64,000 nucleotides of DNA from positions 5,332,001 to 5,396,000 of the forward strand of contig CM063106.1 in NCBI GenBank assembly GCA_031841125.1, written 5' to 3'. This DNA comes from Acanthococcus lagerstroemiae. Lineage: Eukaryota > Arthropoda > Insecta > Hemiptera > Eriococcidae. Of the stretch, positions 34,731 to 45,606 are shown one piece after another. The notes beneath the pieces are model-generated. The model had not been told where the DNA came from. It made no database searches and saw only the letters and a list, made by a program, of their open reading frames with translations. Each line of letters begins with the position of its first letter. The stretch's first letter is position 1. Both the position numbers and the translations under genes were made by a program.

Positions 34731-34741
34731 GCAATAGGGTG

Positions 34742-35762
34742 CTTGCAGCACTGCGTGCGGACTAATACCCTAAAAACAGACATAATGGGTGACCGTTTCC
34801 CCATCCAAAGAGGGGTGAAGCAAGGGGACCCACTATCTCCAAATCTGTCTAACTTTAACTGCAGTCTGGAACCTATCTTTAGAAACTTAAACTGAAAAAA
34901 AAAAAAGGGATTGAATATTTTGGGGCAAGAAATAAACAACTTAAGATTTGCTGATGACATAGTCTCAGTGGCAAAAAAGCTTCGTTGAAATGTTGGAAAT
35001 GGCAAAAGACCTGAAAATCCAAAGCGAGGCCTTCGGCCCGTCTATGAACTTATCGAAAACAAAATTTATGTCCAATAGTCGGGAACTAAACGAATTCTAT
35101 CTGGATCGGGCAAAAATAAGTAGGATGGAAGAATACAAATACTGGGGTCAAACCTTAAAATTTAACCTCAACATGGAGGGTATTATAGAGAAAGTATCGC
35201 CAACGGTTAGAAGGCATTCTGGCAAAACAAATTCACACTTAAAATCAAAATTAAACTTAAATTGAGAATAAAAATCTTGGAGAGCTGTGTGCTCCCCGTA
35301 CTGACGTATGGCGCCCAAACATGGTCCCTCACTAAAAGCCAATGACAACGGCTAATAAAAACACATAATTCCATGCAGAGAAGCATCCTGGATTTTCGGC
35401 TGAAAGATAAAATAAAATAAAAAATATCCAAAAACTGACCGGGTCCAAAAGCATTGGATACAAAATAAAAAAACTCAAATTCAATTATGCAGGCCACATG
35501 TCCAGAGGTAACCCGGACAAATAGAACATCAAATGCACACTCTGGGTCCCGCGTGAACACAAAAGGAACAGAGGTCGCCCAGTTACAAGGTGGATAGACG
35601 AGATACTAAAACATCTTGGACCCTGTTGGGGACACACTACGGCGAACCCATAAAGCCTGGGCAAAGGTGACGCAGACATATGTCCTACGGTGGGCAGAGT
35701 AGGTGGTGGTTTACATATATGCGACACTAACTGTACACCATTTACTCTGTACACACCTACTC
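34742..35762 (+). pseudogene. RTE-like reverse transcriptase C-terminal half and tail, degraded
   Basis: Continues the interrupted element. 'FPIQRGVKQGDPLSPNL' (34800-34845) is the conserved RT block before the catalytic box; 'NLRFADDIVS' near 34938-34968 supplies the second catalytic Asp pair (FADD). 'SKTKFMS' and 'ISRMEEYKYWGQ' match the thumb-like region of RTE proteins. Downstream, in several frames, are 'ILESCVLPVLTYGAQTWSLT' (35269-35330) and a Trp/Arg-rich tail near 35560-35700. Stops at 34893, 34987 and 35343 and frameshifts make it non-functional. Confidence 0.83.
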
Positions 35763-35792
35763 AGTGTCAAATAAAATAATAAAATAAAAATT

Positions 35793-36600
35793 GATATACT
35801 GGAAGCTACTGGCACCAAGTTTCACGTTCTGACCTCCTTGGGGATGAAGATATGCGTCTGCAAAATCTGATAAATTGGTACAGCGTAAGTATCCTAAAAT
35901 GGTAGAAATTGGTTGTAACGTGTGGTATTTATTTGATTAACATTGGACGAAGAGCATTATTTCATCAGTAAACCTTCAACTAGAGCCGTCGAGAGAAAAT
36001 TTCAGCCAAGAGAGAAACATAATAAAAAGATCGTGCAATATTTTTGAACCTTTCGGGGAAGTTACGATTTTGCTCTCGAAGACCCCCCCCCCCGCCCCCC
36101 AATAAAAGATCAGACAATGTACAAACTGAACAGACGATGAAAAATCCGAGCCCGGGAAGACTTATTAGCTACAATTGTGCACAACAATTCATTAACAACT
36201 TTCACGCCAAATGTATTAAGTAACTTACTGTATGCGTGCACTATGGGCAGATGACTTATGTGAAGTATTATCTAACTCGGATGGAAAGGACAATGATGAA
36301 TTACATTTTCCTGTATTTAACTCAATTTTATCAAAAATGTCACTTGTGCACATTGTGGTTGAGACCATCGATGTGCACCTATATATTAAGTGCACATTTG
36401 TGCATCCAGAATGTGTGAAGAATTGCCCTAAAAATAGTCTGAGATTCATAAGGTGGAGATACTGGTCACACAGGGGGCAATATCTGACACCTTTGTTTTT
36501 TAAGTAGATAGGGTCATATACCTGGGGAGGACTAAGTGCAACTGAGTGCATCTACAATGTGCCCACAATTGACCTATATACCTAGAACTCTTAATTGAGG
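35793..36600. other. Gene-free stretch
   Basis: Contains a C homopolymer at about 36083-36095 and a cluster of 'gtgcac'/'tgcatc' words at 36340-36410. The frames at 36225-36551 on both strands have no motif. Confidence 0.4.
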
Positions 36601-37700
36601 GATTAGGATGAGGAAATGAGGCTACCAGTCAATCCAAACATTCAGATTTCCGAAACAAATGCTCGCTTGCAGGTTACTTATGCGTCTCGCGAATGCAACA
36701 CTAAAACGCGAACTACCGCCATTGCGGAAGTAGAATACAAAATGGCCGATAATAATCTATTTAATGACTCTACTAGTCGTGTATATCGTATACGTCTACA
36801 TTTAGATTTTCCCGCGAAAGTAAAATCCCTTGATTCGCGGTTGTTTTCGCGTCATAGATACACACTCTCGCTTATTTTCTCGCACGAAGAGACCATAAAG
36901 CCGTGCAACTGTAACGGGGTCTTCAATTTTAATCGCTGCCCGTATTTATTTTTATTTCGTTATTTTTTATTTCCCATCTAATCCGCGATCATTAGTGGTA
37001 CACGGGGAGCGTCTTAATATCGTGTACACGTATTTTCTCGGTTACAGCAAAATTACTTTCGACATTCCGAAAACGATATCATTGTTTTTGTGATCTCGTG
37101 TGCTCACGGTACATTGAAACCGATATAGACGAATTACTCGTACTTTTCTCCACGGCTGCGAAACTTTTTCGCGCACGTTCGCGGTTGTTGACGTCGATGA
37201 CGTCACAACGACCTTACACCTCGAGCATGTCCAAATTATCAACGAAGCGTCTTGCATTTCGCTGGCAAGCGAGCTCGATCGCTTCTTTTCTTATATTGAT
37301 AAACGGAATATATTTTTTCTACATCTCGTGATATGGGTTTACCTTTTTCGATTCTACATTTTCATATAATTCTCGTTATCGGATAGGCTCGAGCGTCGGC
37401 GCTTATTTGATATTACTTATCGACGAAGATAGAAGATAGATTGCTTCTCTTTGAAAAGGTGGAATTTCGAGGCGGTCTCTTCTTACTTACGTTACATGAA
37501 CTCGAACGATCCAAGTATTTTACCTATAACCGAGCCGAGCCTGATGTTCGAATACGTGACTACGATATCCATTGCAAATATTTAGGTTACCGTTTGCTTT
37601 TCTCTGTCTGTGAGATCTGAACGCCGTACTCGGTGCACACATTCTTCTTTCGAAAATTCGGAGTATGCAAAATGAGAATTGACGTGGATATCGATGGTAC
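36601..37700. promoter_or_regulatory. CpG-richer island with consensus CRE, possible promoter/enhancer
   Basis: By eye, CG dinucleotides are much denser here than in flanking DNA. A palindromic CRE, TGACGTCA, is at 37198-37205, preceded 9 bp upstream by a near-copy TGACGTCG at 37189-37196. No frame with recognisable domains and no transcript model follows, so a regulatory role is only inferred. The plus-strand frame 36616-36981 has no recognisable domain. Confidence 0.3.
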
Positions 37701-39346
37701 GATTGATAAAATATTCGAAGATTAACGAAAAACCTTGAAACCCGGAACGCATCGTATATTTCGTCGAATTCTTTTTATTTTATTTGGGAAACGAAGGTTT
37801 CCCGCAGTTATGCGTGGTCACGATGTTCTATAGGGTTCGGGCAAACAAACTCGGCCTTGTAGAACTTTTTCATGGTTAAATTTTGTCTTTCTGGCGTCTG
37901 AAACGTTTACTGCGTGAATTATGACTCAGGCTGAAATTCTGGGGATCAGCATTAGGAGTTAAATCACCAATTCTTTTGTAGAATCTATGGTTACGGAGTT
38001 TCTCCGGACTACAGATTACTGAGAATGAATCTGTTCTATATGTACGGTAAGGTTGTCCTGATTAAATTTCTCCTGAATCTGTGTGCATTTATTCGAAATA
38101 ATTCAAAATAATTCAAAACAATTCTTAAAAAAGTTTTAACTCGATCGGATAATACGAACCCGTGCGTCGTGAAGGTCAGAATACGGATGTTTTTGTTAAA
38201 ATTGGCTATTGAGCAGGAAGAATAACAAAAAATGAATAAATGTATAAATTTTGATGAAACTCAGAAAAATTACTGTCGCAGATCAGTACATTATACAAAA
38301 AAGAAATTTACCCAATTGCGTATAGTATTACTGCAGCAATAAAAATATGAAAATCGAATTTCGAAATTTTGGAATTTCAATGTGCCTTTCCTCTGATTTT
38401 TATACAGAGTCGAGCTTGGCAGTATCAAATAAAGCGAAAAATAGAGGTTTTAAAAACTTTAAAATGCCTATTCTAGAGCGGAGTAGCTCGACAAATACAT
38501 TGAGAAAACTTTGGTATACGAGTATACAGGAAAATTTGGAATTAAAATTAATATTCACCGATTAGAGATTAAATTGTAAATTTTTTCTGATAAATTTTTG
38601 CGTACTTTTTCGAGATTTTTTTCGAATTACTCCACTCATCATGAAATACACCATTTCGGATTAATAAAATTTGGTTGAAATTGACGTTATTTGCTCAATA
38701 AAATGTCATTTGGTCTTGCTCCTTAAGTTAATTGAGGAAGTTAGGAGGATCTTCAAACTTTTAGCCAAGAAAAAAATTTGAAATTTCCCATAAATAATAT
38801 ATGTGCCCCAGGAAAAAATCTGTGCAAGTATTTATTGCATTAGTAAATTTATAACTTTCTTTAAAATTTTAGAACCAACCTTTCGAGTTTTAGAACACAT
38901 TTTTCTGGTGTTTTCCGAATTGCTCTTCTTCAAAATATGATTTCTCAAAATTTTTATAATTTATCTGGTATTTAAATCTTTTGCTTTTTCTTGATATCTC
39001 AAAGCCAAATTCGGTACATGAAACAGGAAAGGTACACTGAAATTTCAAATGTTTCTATACCCTCTCCTTAAAAAAAAAACAACTTTATTTTAAACATCTA
39101 AACTGTTGCTGTAGTAACTCAGCTGACTATAAAAAATGAATAAGAGTTTGCTTAGGTATGTGGTGCACTGATCTCAATGCCCTTCAAGTTTTCGGTAGTT
39201 TTTGATATAAATAGCCAATTTTTATCATAAAATCTGGCCTCTGATTTCCGTAAAGCGCGGGTTAATATAATCCGATCGACCTTGAACTTCTTCGAAAACA
39301 TTTTTGAGTGCGAATCTGAGAAAATCTTCAAGATAACAATATCTAT
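37701..39346. other. Gene-free stretch
   Basis: AT-rich sequence with no recognised gene, RNA or element. Confidence 0.4.
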
Positions 39347-39348
39347 TA

Positions 39349-40315
39349 GGGGAGCGTGGGAAGAACTGAGACACTTCTTGGAAAACCGTTGTAAAATGAC
39401 GTAGAACCACTATGGAAAGCTTTGAATAATTGCAACCTATAGTTACGTGACTGAACTACAAACCCTCAGAAATTCAACTTCTTCGGGCCATTTCTAAAAA
39501 TCCTACAGCCCTTCAAAAATTTTGTCTCATATCACCCCACGAAAATTTCAAAGGGAGCATTGACACAGTGCATGGGGAACAATGAGACAACACATGAAAT
39601 ACAGAAAATTCAATCAAATGATCATGTTACATAGTACAAAAAAGTATAAATTTATTTTATATGGACATTACAATTATTAAATTAAACTTGACATTCTGAA
39701 ATTGAAGAGGGGGAAAAAAGTTGGGAAAATTGTAAATAGGGACCAATGAGACAAAAACTGGGCAACTGATAAGGCCTCTCTGCGGGATGTTTTTCAAGTT
39801 TGGTTCAAAAAAATTTCCTGTAGGTGTTCAATGTATAGTAGTCAACACATTTATTCAGTTTCGGTGGGTAAGATATTCATACATCGCAAAAATGCTGCAT
39901 CAACGAAAATTTCCGATATTTTATCCAAAAAATTGTCTTATTGCTCCCTAATGCGGCAAAAATGTTCAATCGCTCATAACTCGAAAACAACTTCTTGAAA
40001 AAAAAACGGTTTTGGTACAGTTTGGTTATTAAATAGATCATATTTTAAAAAAGATATGATTTACTTCGCAAATACAAATTTTCTTTCTTGTGAACGTTTT
40101 TTCGTAAATGCTGAAAACTAAAAAATTGACCAAATTTCGATCACGTTATCAATATCACAGCTACTAATCGATAGAACTGAAAATTTTTCTACGATAGAGT
40201 TAGCTTACTGGATAGTGACGAATATGTGATGCAGTGTTGCCATTTATAGTTTGTAGTGTCGGCTAAATCAGCACTGTCTCATTGCTCCCTTGTCTCAGTT
40301 CTCCCCATGCTCCCC
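39349..40315. mobile_element. Non-autonomous TIR element (967 bp) at a TA site
   Basis: The left end 'ggggagcgtgggaagaactg' and the reverse complement of the right end ('ggggagcatggggagaactg') match, followed by 'agaca' on both sides. TA flanks both ends (39347-39348 and 40316-40317), as for TA-targeting elements. Interior copies of a related word set ('caatgagaca', 'attgctccc', 'gtctcat') occur in both orientations near each end. No transposase frame. Superfamily unassigned; Tc1/mariner-type TA duplication is suggested only by the flank. Confidence 0.78.
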
Positions 40316-40317
40316 TA

Positions 40318-41513
40318 CATAATAAATGCTTAATACTACTAATAGCAAAAATGATCAAAGATAGAAAAACTTTCCGTGCACATTTGAGGAATCCTGAATC
40401 TCAAAAATCTGAATCCAAAACAGAGCTCAGACCTCCTTCCGAATCCTAGCTTGATCTACAAAATTCAATGCAATCAAATCGTGTACCCCAAAATCCTGTT
40501 TAAAAAGAAAGTGTAAAAGGAGTAATACTAGAAATATTCGAGAGGCACTTAATAATATTAATATTAATAATAATGAACTTAAAATTAAATTCACGGCAGG
40601 GTGGCATCGGGCGGACATCTGACTTGGTGGCGGGTTATTTGCATGAAACTGACGAAGAAAATCACATCTGAGTACGAAATTTTCAAATTGACCACATCCA
40701 CTAATAGCTTGGTGTAAATTACGTAACTTAACAGGGTGAGAGAAACCATTGCGACCTGTCCTTGGTCTTGCTTCCTATCAGACCAACGGCATGAGTACCC
40801 CAGTACTCCTTCGCCCGTGCGAACCCCTAGACATGCGATGCCATCAGCGGCCCACCCCTTTGTCCATAATCTCTCTCACCACTTGTAAGGCTGGCCGCGG
40901 CACCCAGCGGGGGAGTACATTGTCTCCGGAGCCAGGATAACACCCGGTAACTCCGTATAGTAGCCTCCCCTTGGTACTATGCCCTCTTCGAGCGTTGTAA
41001 GGTTACTTGCAGTACCGGGTCTCAAGACAGTAGTGTCGATCGAGCACTGACCTATGAGTTTCTTTCTAATACTATCATATCTAATTACTGCAACATTAGT
41101 TAACCAACCGCAGGCGTATACTCAGTAAGAGACCCAAATTAGAGTGTGTATACTTACCCCAGGTACGGGGAACCAACCACAAAACAAAATTATGGCAAGT
41201 ATATCGCGAATTTCTGTGTCAGTTAAGCACATATATCCGCACAAACGAACTACACAACCTGACTAACAATCTGCATCGATCGAATATCGATCGAGCTATC
41301 CAAACAACCCCTATTGTTCACATCCTCGCTTGAGAAACTAGTTGCCATTCATTCTGAATTACTGCAACTTCCGGTGCATTAGCGAAGTCGAGGTTAGATG
41401 TAGTTTTTACCTTCGTCAGGTAAACGAAGTCAGCTCGAGAGGAAATGAAAAATGCAAAGGGATACCTAAAATACTGGAAGCGGGTGTTACTAAAATATTT
41501 CTTACACCCGAAC
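40318..41513. other. Gene-free stretch with a GC-richer block at 40740-41060
   Basis: The block is clearly more GC-rich than its surroundings ('ggctggccgcggcacccagc', 'ctccggagccaggataacac') and has sharp edges, which suggests a foreign insert or the UTR of an unrecognised retroelement. The 63-codon frame 40749-40940 has no motif. I could not identify it. Confidence 0.35.
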
Positions 41514-41786
41514 TCTTTTGAATCTAAAAAAAGAAAAAGAATGTACCCGAACTCGACCAGAGTTACGCTGGATGAAGAACCAAACCTAGTCCCGATAAAA
41601 ATCGATGGGGCTCGATATCCGTGGCTCATCCTGAAAGCGTTGATCAGGCTCCTAATTTCATTAACATTTCAAATAAACGGAATTGGAGTCATGCCCGATT
41701 TACGGCGTTTCAAGTATGCAATTCTATTAACATTTCGAGGTAATTCTGTCATTGGTGAAATATTCACGGCGTTACAATTATGCAAT
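41514..41786 (+). repeat. Dispersed repeat family A, copy 2
   Basis: Plus-strand partner of 14954-15226; see that entry for shared blocks. The 125-codon frame at 41445-41822 lies over it, and the partner copy also has a similar open frame (about 70 codons, sharing 'GVMPDLRRFKYAILLTF'-like sequence), so a coding origin is possible but unproven. Confidence 0.7.
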
Positions 41787-41844
41787 TATGCAATTATATT
41801 AACATTCCAGACATGTTGTTGACGAAAAGTACATTTTTAACGCT

Positions 41845-42062
41845 CCTCAATATTCTTCCGGACTCCTTCAGGACTATCAAGGATTGATTGAGACGTTTAT
41901 GAGAGTTTTCAGATTGTTTGAGACTTCTTACAATCTTAGAGACTATTTTCGGACTCGTAAAGACATTTTGTTGAACGCTTTTAGAACTTGATAAGATGTT
42001 TTCTAAACTTTTTTATGAATCAAAACTTCTTCAAAATTCTTCCAGAAGACTCGTTTTTAAAA
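41845..42062 (+). repeat. Short 'agactcttcaagact'-type array
   Basis: Variants of 'gagact' and 'ttcagga/ttcaaaa' recur every 20-40 bp, as in the arrays at 20903-21870 and 54120-55020. It begins about 60 bp after dispersed repeat A copy 2. Confidence 0.55.
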
Positions 42063-42613
42063 CCGTAAGTTCTTTACATAGTACTTTAATTTAACCAAGT
42101 CGAGAGAATTTCAATTCACAAATTAAATTGTAGATTTTCACGACTTTTTCAGAAATTCAATTTCAGGAAGAACACAACCGTACTAATACATAAGTGTATC
42201 GCATAAACATATAGTTTTTCCCTGAATTTGACCTCTGTGCTTAAGCACACTTCAGCACAATGATAAAGCTGTCATTTTGGCACTCGTCTTAATTGAGTAG
42301 TGGTGTCTTTCTGTTGTTAGAGGCATCGTGAATTTTTTGTTACCAGAGGTGGAGATGAGGGATGTAAAGACCAGATTTGACAAATGACTGACCCAAGAAT
42401 ATCATTCACTCCGAAAAAAAAAATCACTTGCATAATTTTGCCGAATGACTACTGAGACTTACTGAATGAGCAAGTAAAAGCATGGCTTAGGTCTACACAC
42501 CTCCCTGGGCTCAGCAGGCCTCTATCTTATCGTTGTTGTTATTCACATTAGTGACAAACATAAGATGATAAAATGGCTTACCTTGCTTATTTTCCCCGTG
42601 ATTTCATACAAGA
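42063..42613. other. Gene-free stretch
   Basis: No recognised feature. Confidence 0.35.
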
Positions 42614-42713
42614 CTTATCGGTAATTGAAGCGCTACGTTGAAGATGGGCCTTTGATCAATGTATTTCTTATAAGACGAAGGCCCTTCTTCCACACAGCGT
42701 TTCAACTCATAAG
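42614..42713. ncRNA. Candidate long hairpin of pre-miRNA size
   Basis: The left arm 42614-42654 ('cttatcggtaattgaagcgc', then 'aagatgggcctttg') pairs with the right arm 42676-42713, allowing a few mismatches, G-U wobbles and a 3-base bulge, around a loop of about 21 nt. About 100 nt in total, single-copy in this window, with no TIR-element edges that I can see. The size and imperfect pairing suit a microRNA precursor, but a small decayed inverted repeat would look the same. Confidence 0.3.
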
Positions 42714-42920
42714 AGATTACTTACCTTGTGGCGAGCTCAATAATCTTTCTATAAGTAAGTCACACGCAGTGCCGGATTTATAGGAGATGCGCCCCAAAAC
42801 CAATCAATAAAAGCGCCCACTCACAAAAAAGTTTTCAGTATATTTTTCATCCTTTAAACCAACATTTTTCCTGGAGGGGAGAGGCAATAATTAGCCGACT
42901 CCGCTGGCAATGATTAAATA
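42714..42920. other. Gene-free stretch
   Basis: No recognised feature. Confidence 0.35.
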
Positions 42921-43156
42921 TTTTTGGGCAAAAGAAGTGTAGCCTCATACAATAATCGCAACGTTTATTAATTTTTTTGTTGGATTGGTCCATGATTTAC
43001 ATCCGACAGTAACGAGAATTGTAGTAGAGTTAGGAAGCGGGTTTGTAAATTGACCTATTCGGACTATTCGAGGGGAATGGGGGCCAAGACGTGTATTCCG
43101 ACAGGACATAACCACCGTCTTCTGACGTTCTAGCCATCTGTAATTGACTCAGTTCA
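42921..43156 (+). repeat. Dispersed repeat family B, copy 2
   Basis: Same-orientation partner of 20641-20902, sharing 'aagtgtagcc', 'cgcaacgtttatt', 'acgagaattg', 'attcgagggg' and 'ctgtaattgac'. In this copy the G run is replaced by 'ggggaatgggggcc'. Confidence 0.6.
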
Positions 43157-44099
43157 AATTTCTATGATAAACTTTCAAAACTGTAATCTGGCTCAAGTTT
43201 AAAAATGAGCCAAATCTGCTCACTGGATCTCAAATTACCTGAAGTCAATTTTCTCTAAAAGATTCTATCTCATAAAACGTAAGTCCTATCGAAATTTTGA
43301 CGACGAAGAATAATATTATTTTTTTGATATTTACAAATTTGGTAACAGCCATTTTTTTCTTAGGATGAATACTTGATGAAATTTCAGACGTTTGTGAGGT
43401 TGCAGGGCTCGGTCAATATTTGTTCAATAAAATATTACAGCGTAGATATGGCAATATTCTGCGTGAACATAATATGTGTCCCCTTCTATTATCTAGGTTA
43501 TGCAATGCCAGTTATTCATCAGTTCGGTTCTAACTAGAGAAGCGGGTCCTACTAATATAAAACCGTACTAATATTTGTGTTTTCTGTTTATCAAATGCAC
43601 TGGTACTATATGTACAACAAACATTTGGCAAAGTATATAAAAGGCATTGTAGCTCATAGTGGTTATAGCGATAGTTTGCCGTGTCAAAGAACAGTGGTTC
43701 AACTCGCCGGGGCTACTTTTTCCATTTTCCTTTCTCTTTACCTCCTAAAGATATTATTTTTATCAGATTTATCACGAATTTTTTTATGAACCCGTTGCGT
43801 ATTCTTTTCTTTTGCCTCTAAAAATCATGAGCGAAGCGAACGAGCTCTTGTTTTATTCTCTTTCTCGTAGCCTTCATTTTCCCCCTTTTTACTTTACCGT
43901 TCTATGTGCCCCCCTCCGGCAGGCTCTCCGAAGCCAATGATCCTGTTGGTGTTTTTTATGAATCCATCATTGGTCACGCGTAAATCCGCGAGAACGTCTA
44001 GCAATATTTTAAAGGGAAAACTGCTTTCAATGACCTTAAGCTGCCCGTTGAGGTAAACGTTAAAATCTTTCGATGCCGCAAAAACAACGATTTCAGATG
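43157..44099. other. Gene-free stretch
   Basis: No recognised feature. Confidence 0.35.
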
Positions 44100-44720
44100 T
44101 TATTTGGAAGTTTCCTCACGTCGAGTACCGTATAATGGAGAGTGCATTCGAAAGGCTAGCCGCGTGTGTAGGAAAGTCCTGGAAGGCAAAACATTTGCGA
44201 TTCGGCTGTGCGAGTCGACCGCTTGCCACAGGAGCGATGAAATATGAAACGAAAGTCGTCGCCTCGCGTCCAGCCAGTTCTTTTATTCGGTTGAGTATCG
44301 CCTGTTCGCCTCTACGCTTTCCGAATTCTTTATGTACCTGTAAATGGCGAGAAATTTACAACGGTGACGTCATATTAAGAGCGCCCGGCCACTTAGCGCC
44401 TCCTCTGCTGCCACCGTCGCTCACCTGGATCGCAATTCAATCAAGGATTTACTTTCAACCCCCTCGTGTGTACCCCAGATTCGACGTTGTACTAGCGTCG
44501 ACCCTCTCGCTTCGGTTCGCTTCGTGCTCCGTATACTGAACCGAAACTGGGTCATTCTCCTCTGCGTAATCTCATTCGAGACGCGCGAAACACCACGCCA
44601 GTCGAGCTCCATTATAATTCTTCAATATACTTGGTGTTGCGGTATCGTCCCGTCTCTCATCGCGCAGAGCTGAGTACGTCCAAGTCGCACTCACCGAGTT
44701 AAGCTTCCTACATTAGGATT
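44100..44720. promoter_or_regulatory. CpG-rich island with CRE, possible promoter
   Basis: The most CpG-dense block seen in the window. TGACGTCA is at 44365-44372. A minus-strand splice-donor-like 'ctcg|gtgagtgcg' lies at about 44686-44698. The 134-codon plus-strand frame 44135-44539 is open but has no recognisable domain; in GC-rich DNA long chance frames are expected. A promoter or first exon of a host gene is possible but not shown. Confidence 0.3.
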
Positions 44721-45606
44721 TCATACGAAGAAGACTTACTTTCAGGGGAAAAAAATGTAATAAAACGGTAGCCTCGTGATGTATTAAGCGTTTGAGAGCT
44801 GATGTGGTTTACTGATTACATTCTTTCGAGCTGGGTTGACGTCTTACTTCGTTTTAATATCCAATACCAAAAGGTTTTGTTTGAAAATAAGCAGCCTGTG
44901 TAAGTTTCAAGTCGTACGTAATCATTCTTGAGCCATTAGGCGGATTCGCAAGAAAGTGAGGGGCGAAAGACTTCTGAATAATGCGAACAATTTCTCGAAG
45001 AGAAATGAGAGCATCGACATTCGACTCTACTGCTCCGTCCATAGTCTGCGAACTCAGAGATGCAGGAGTCGGGGCTCCCTCCAATCGTAAAGTTGGAGAG
45101 TAGTAGTATCATTTTGTCTCCTTAGTTTCGACGAAGGAAATTGTAAGAATACGAGCTAGTTCGCATGAAATGGTTTATGGCCTGCGAATGCGCTGAATGT
45201 CTATTCTTTCGAACCAGAAATGTTCAGCCCTCTCTGGAAGAAATCTCAACCGCCGTGAAGGAAGACTTTTGATATCTTCATTATGGAGCTGGTTCAAGTA
45301 GATCTGTGAAAAAAATTGTTCCTAGACTGTTTGTCTAATTCGAACTCTAATTTTCCTTTGCTTAGAGAGGGTCCCATATTGCAATAGTAAAGAAAATAAT
45401 ATTGTTTATTATCATGACTGGGCAATTACATTCAAATTTTTGGAATGTCAAATCGGTACCTTTCATTGGAGGGAGGAGGGGAAGGAAACGGTCGAGTTTG
45501 GTACCCAAATTGGTGTGAAACTTCAAACTCGATAATATACTCGTATAATCTACTATGCTCATTGGAAGGGGTCATATTTGGATTATGAAACTCAAACCTG
45601 CGTCAC
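44721..45606. other. Gene-free stretch
   Basis: No recognised feature; the frame at 44854-45084 (minus) has no motif. Confidence 0.35.

Larger units (their letters stand above)
31290..35792 (+). mobile_element. RTE-like non-LTR retrotransposon, decayed and interrupted
   Basis: In one orientation it shows an AP-type endonuclease domain (31400-32150), reverse transcriptase blocks (32640-33320 and 34750-35000), a C-terminal tail (35000-35760) and an A-rich 3' end with 'aataaaataataaaataaaa' (35770-35790). Short low-complexity 3' tails without true poly(A) are typical of RTE. The protein resembles the RTE-type proteins annotated in arthropods as 'craniofacial development protein 2-like'. The reading frame is broken by many stops and frameshifts and by a 1.4-kb insertion, so it is dead. 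Confidence 0.85.

Noticed and set aside
36225..36551. Overlapping 91- and 108-codon frames on opposite strands
   Set aside because: No motif on either strand; overlapping chance frames around 'gtgcac'-rich sequence.
44135..44539. 134-codon plus-strand frame in the CpG-rich block
   Set aside because: No recognisable domain; stop codons are rare by chance in GC-rich DNA. Kept only as a possible regulatory region.
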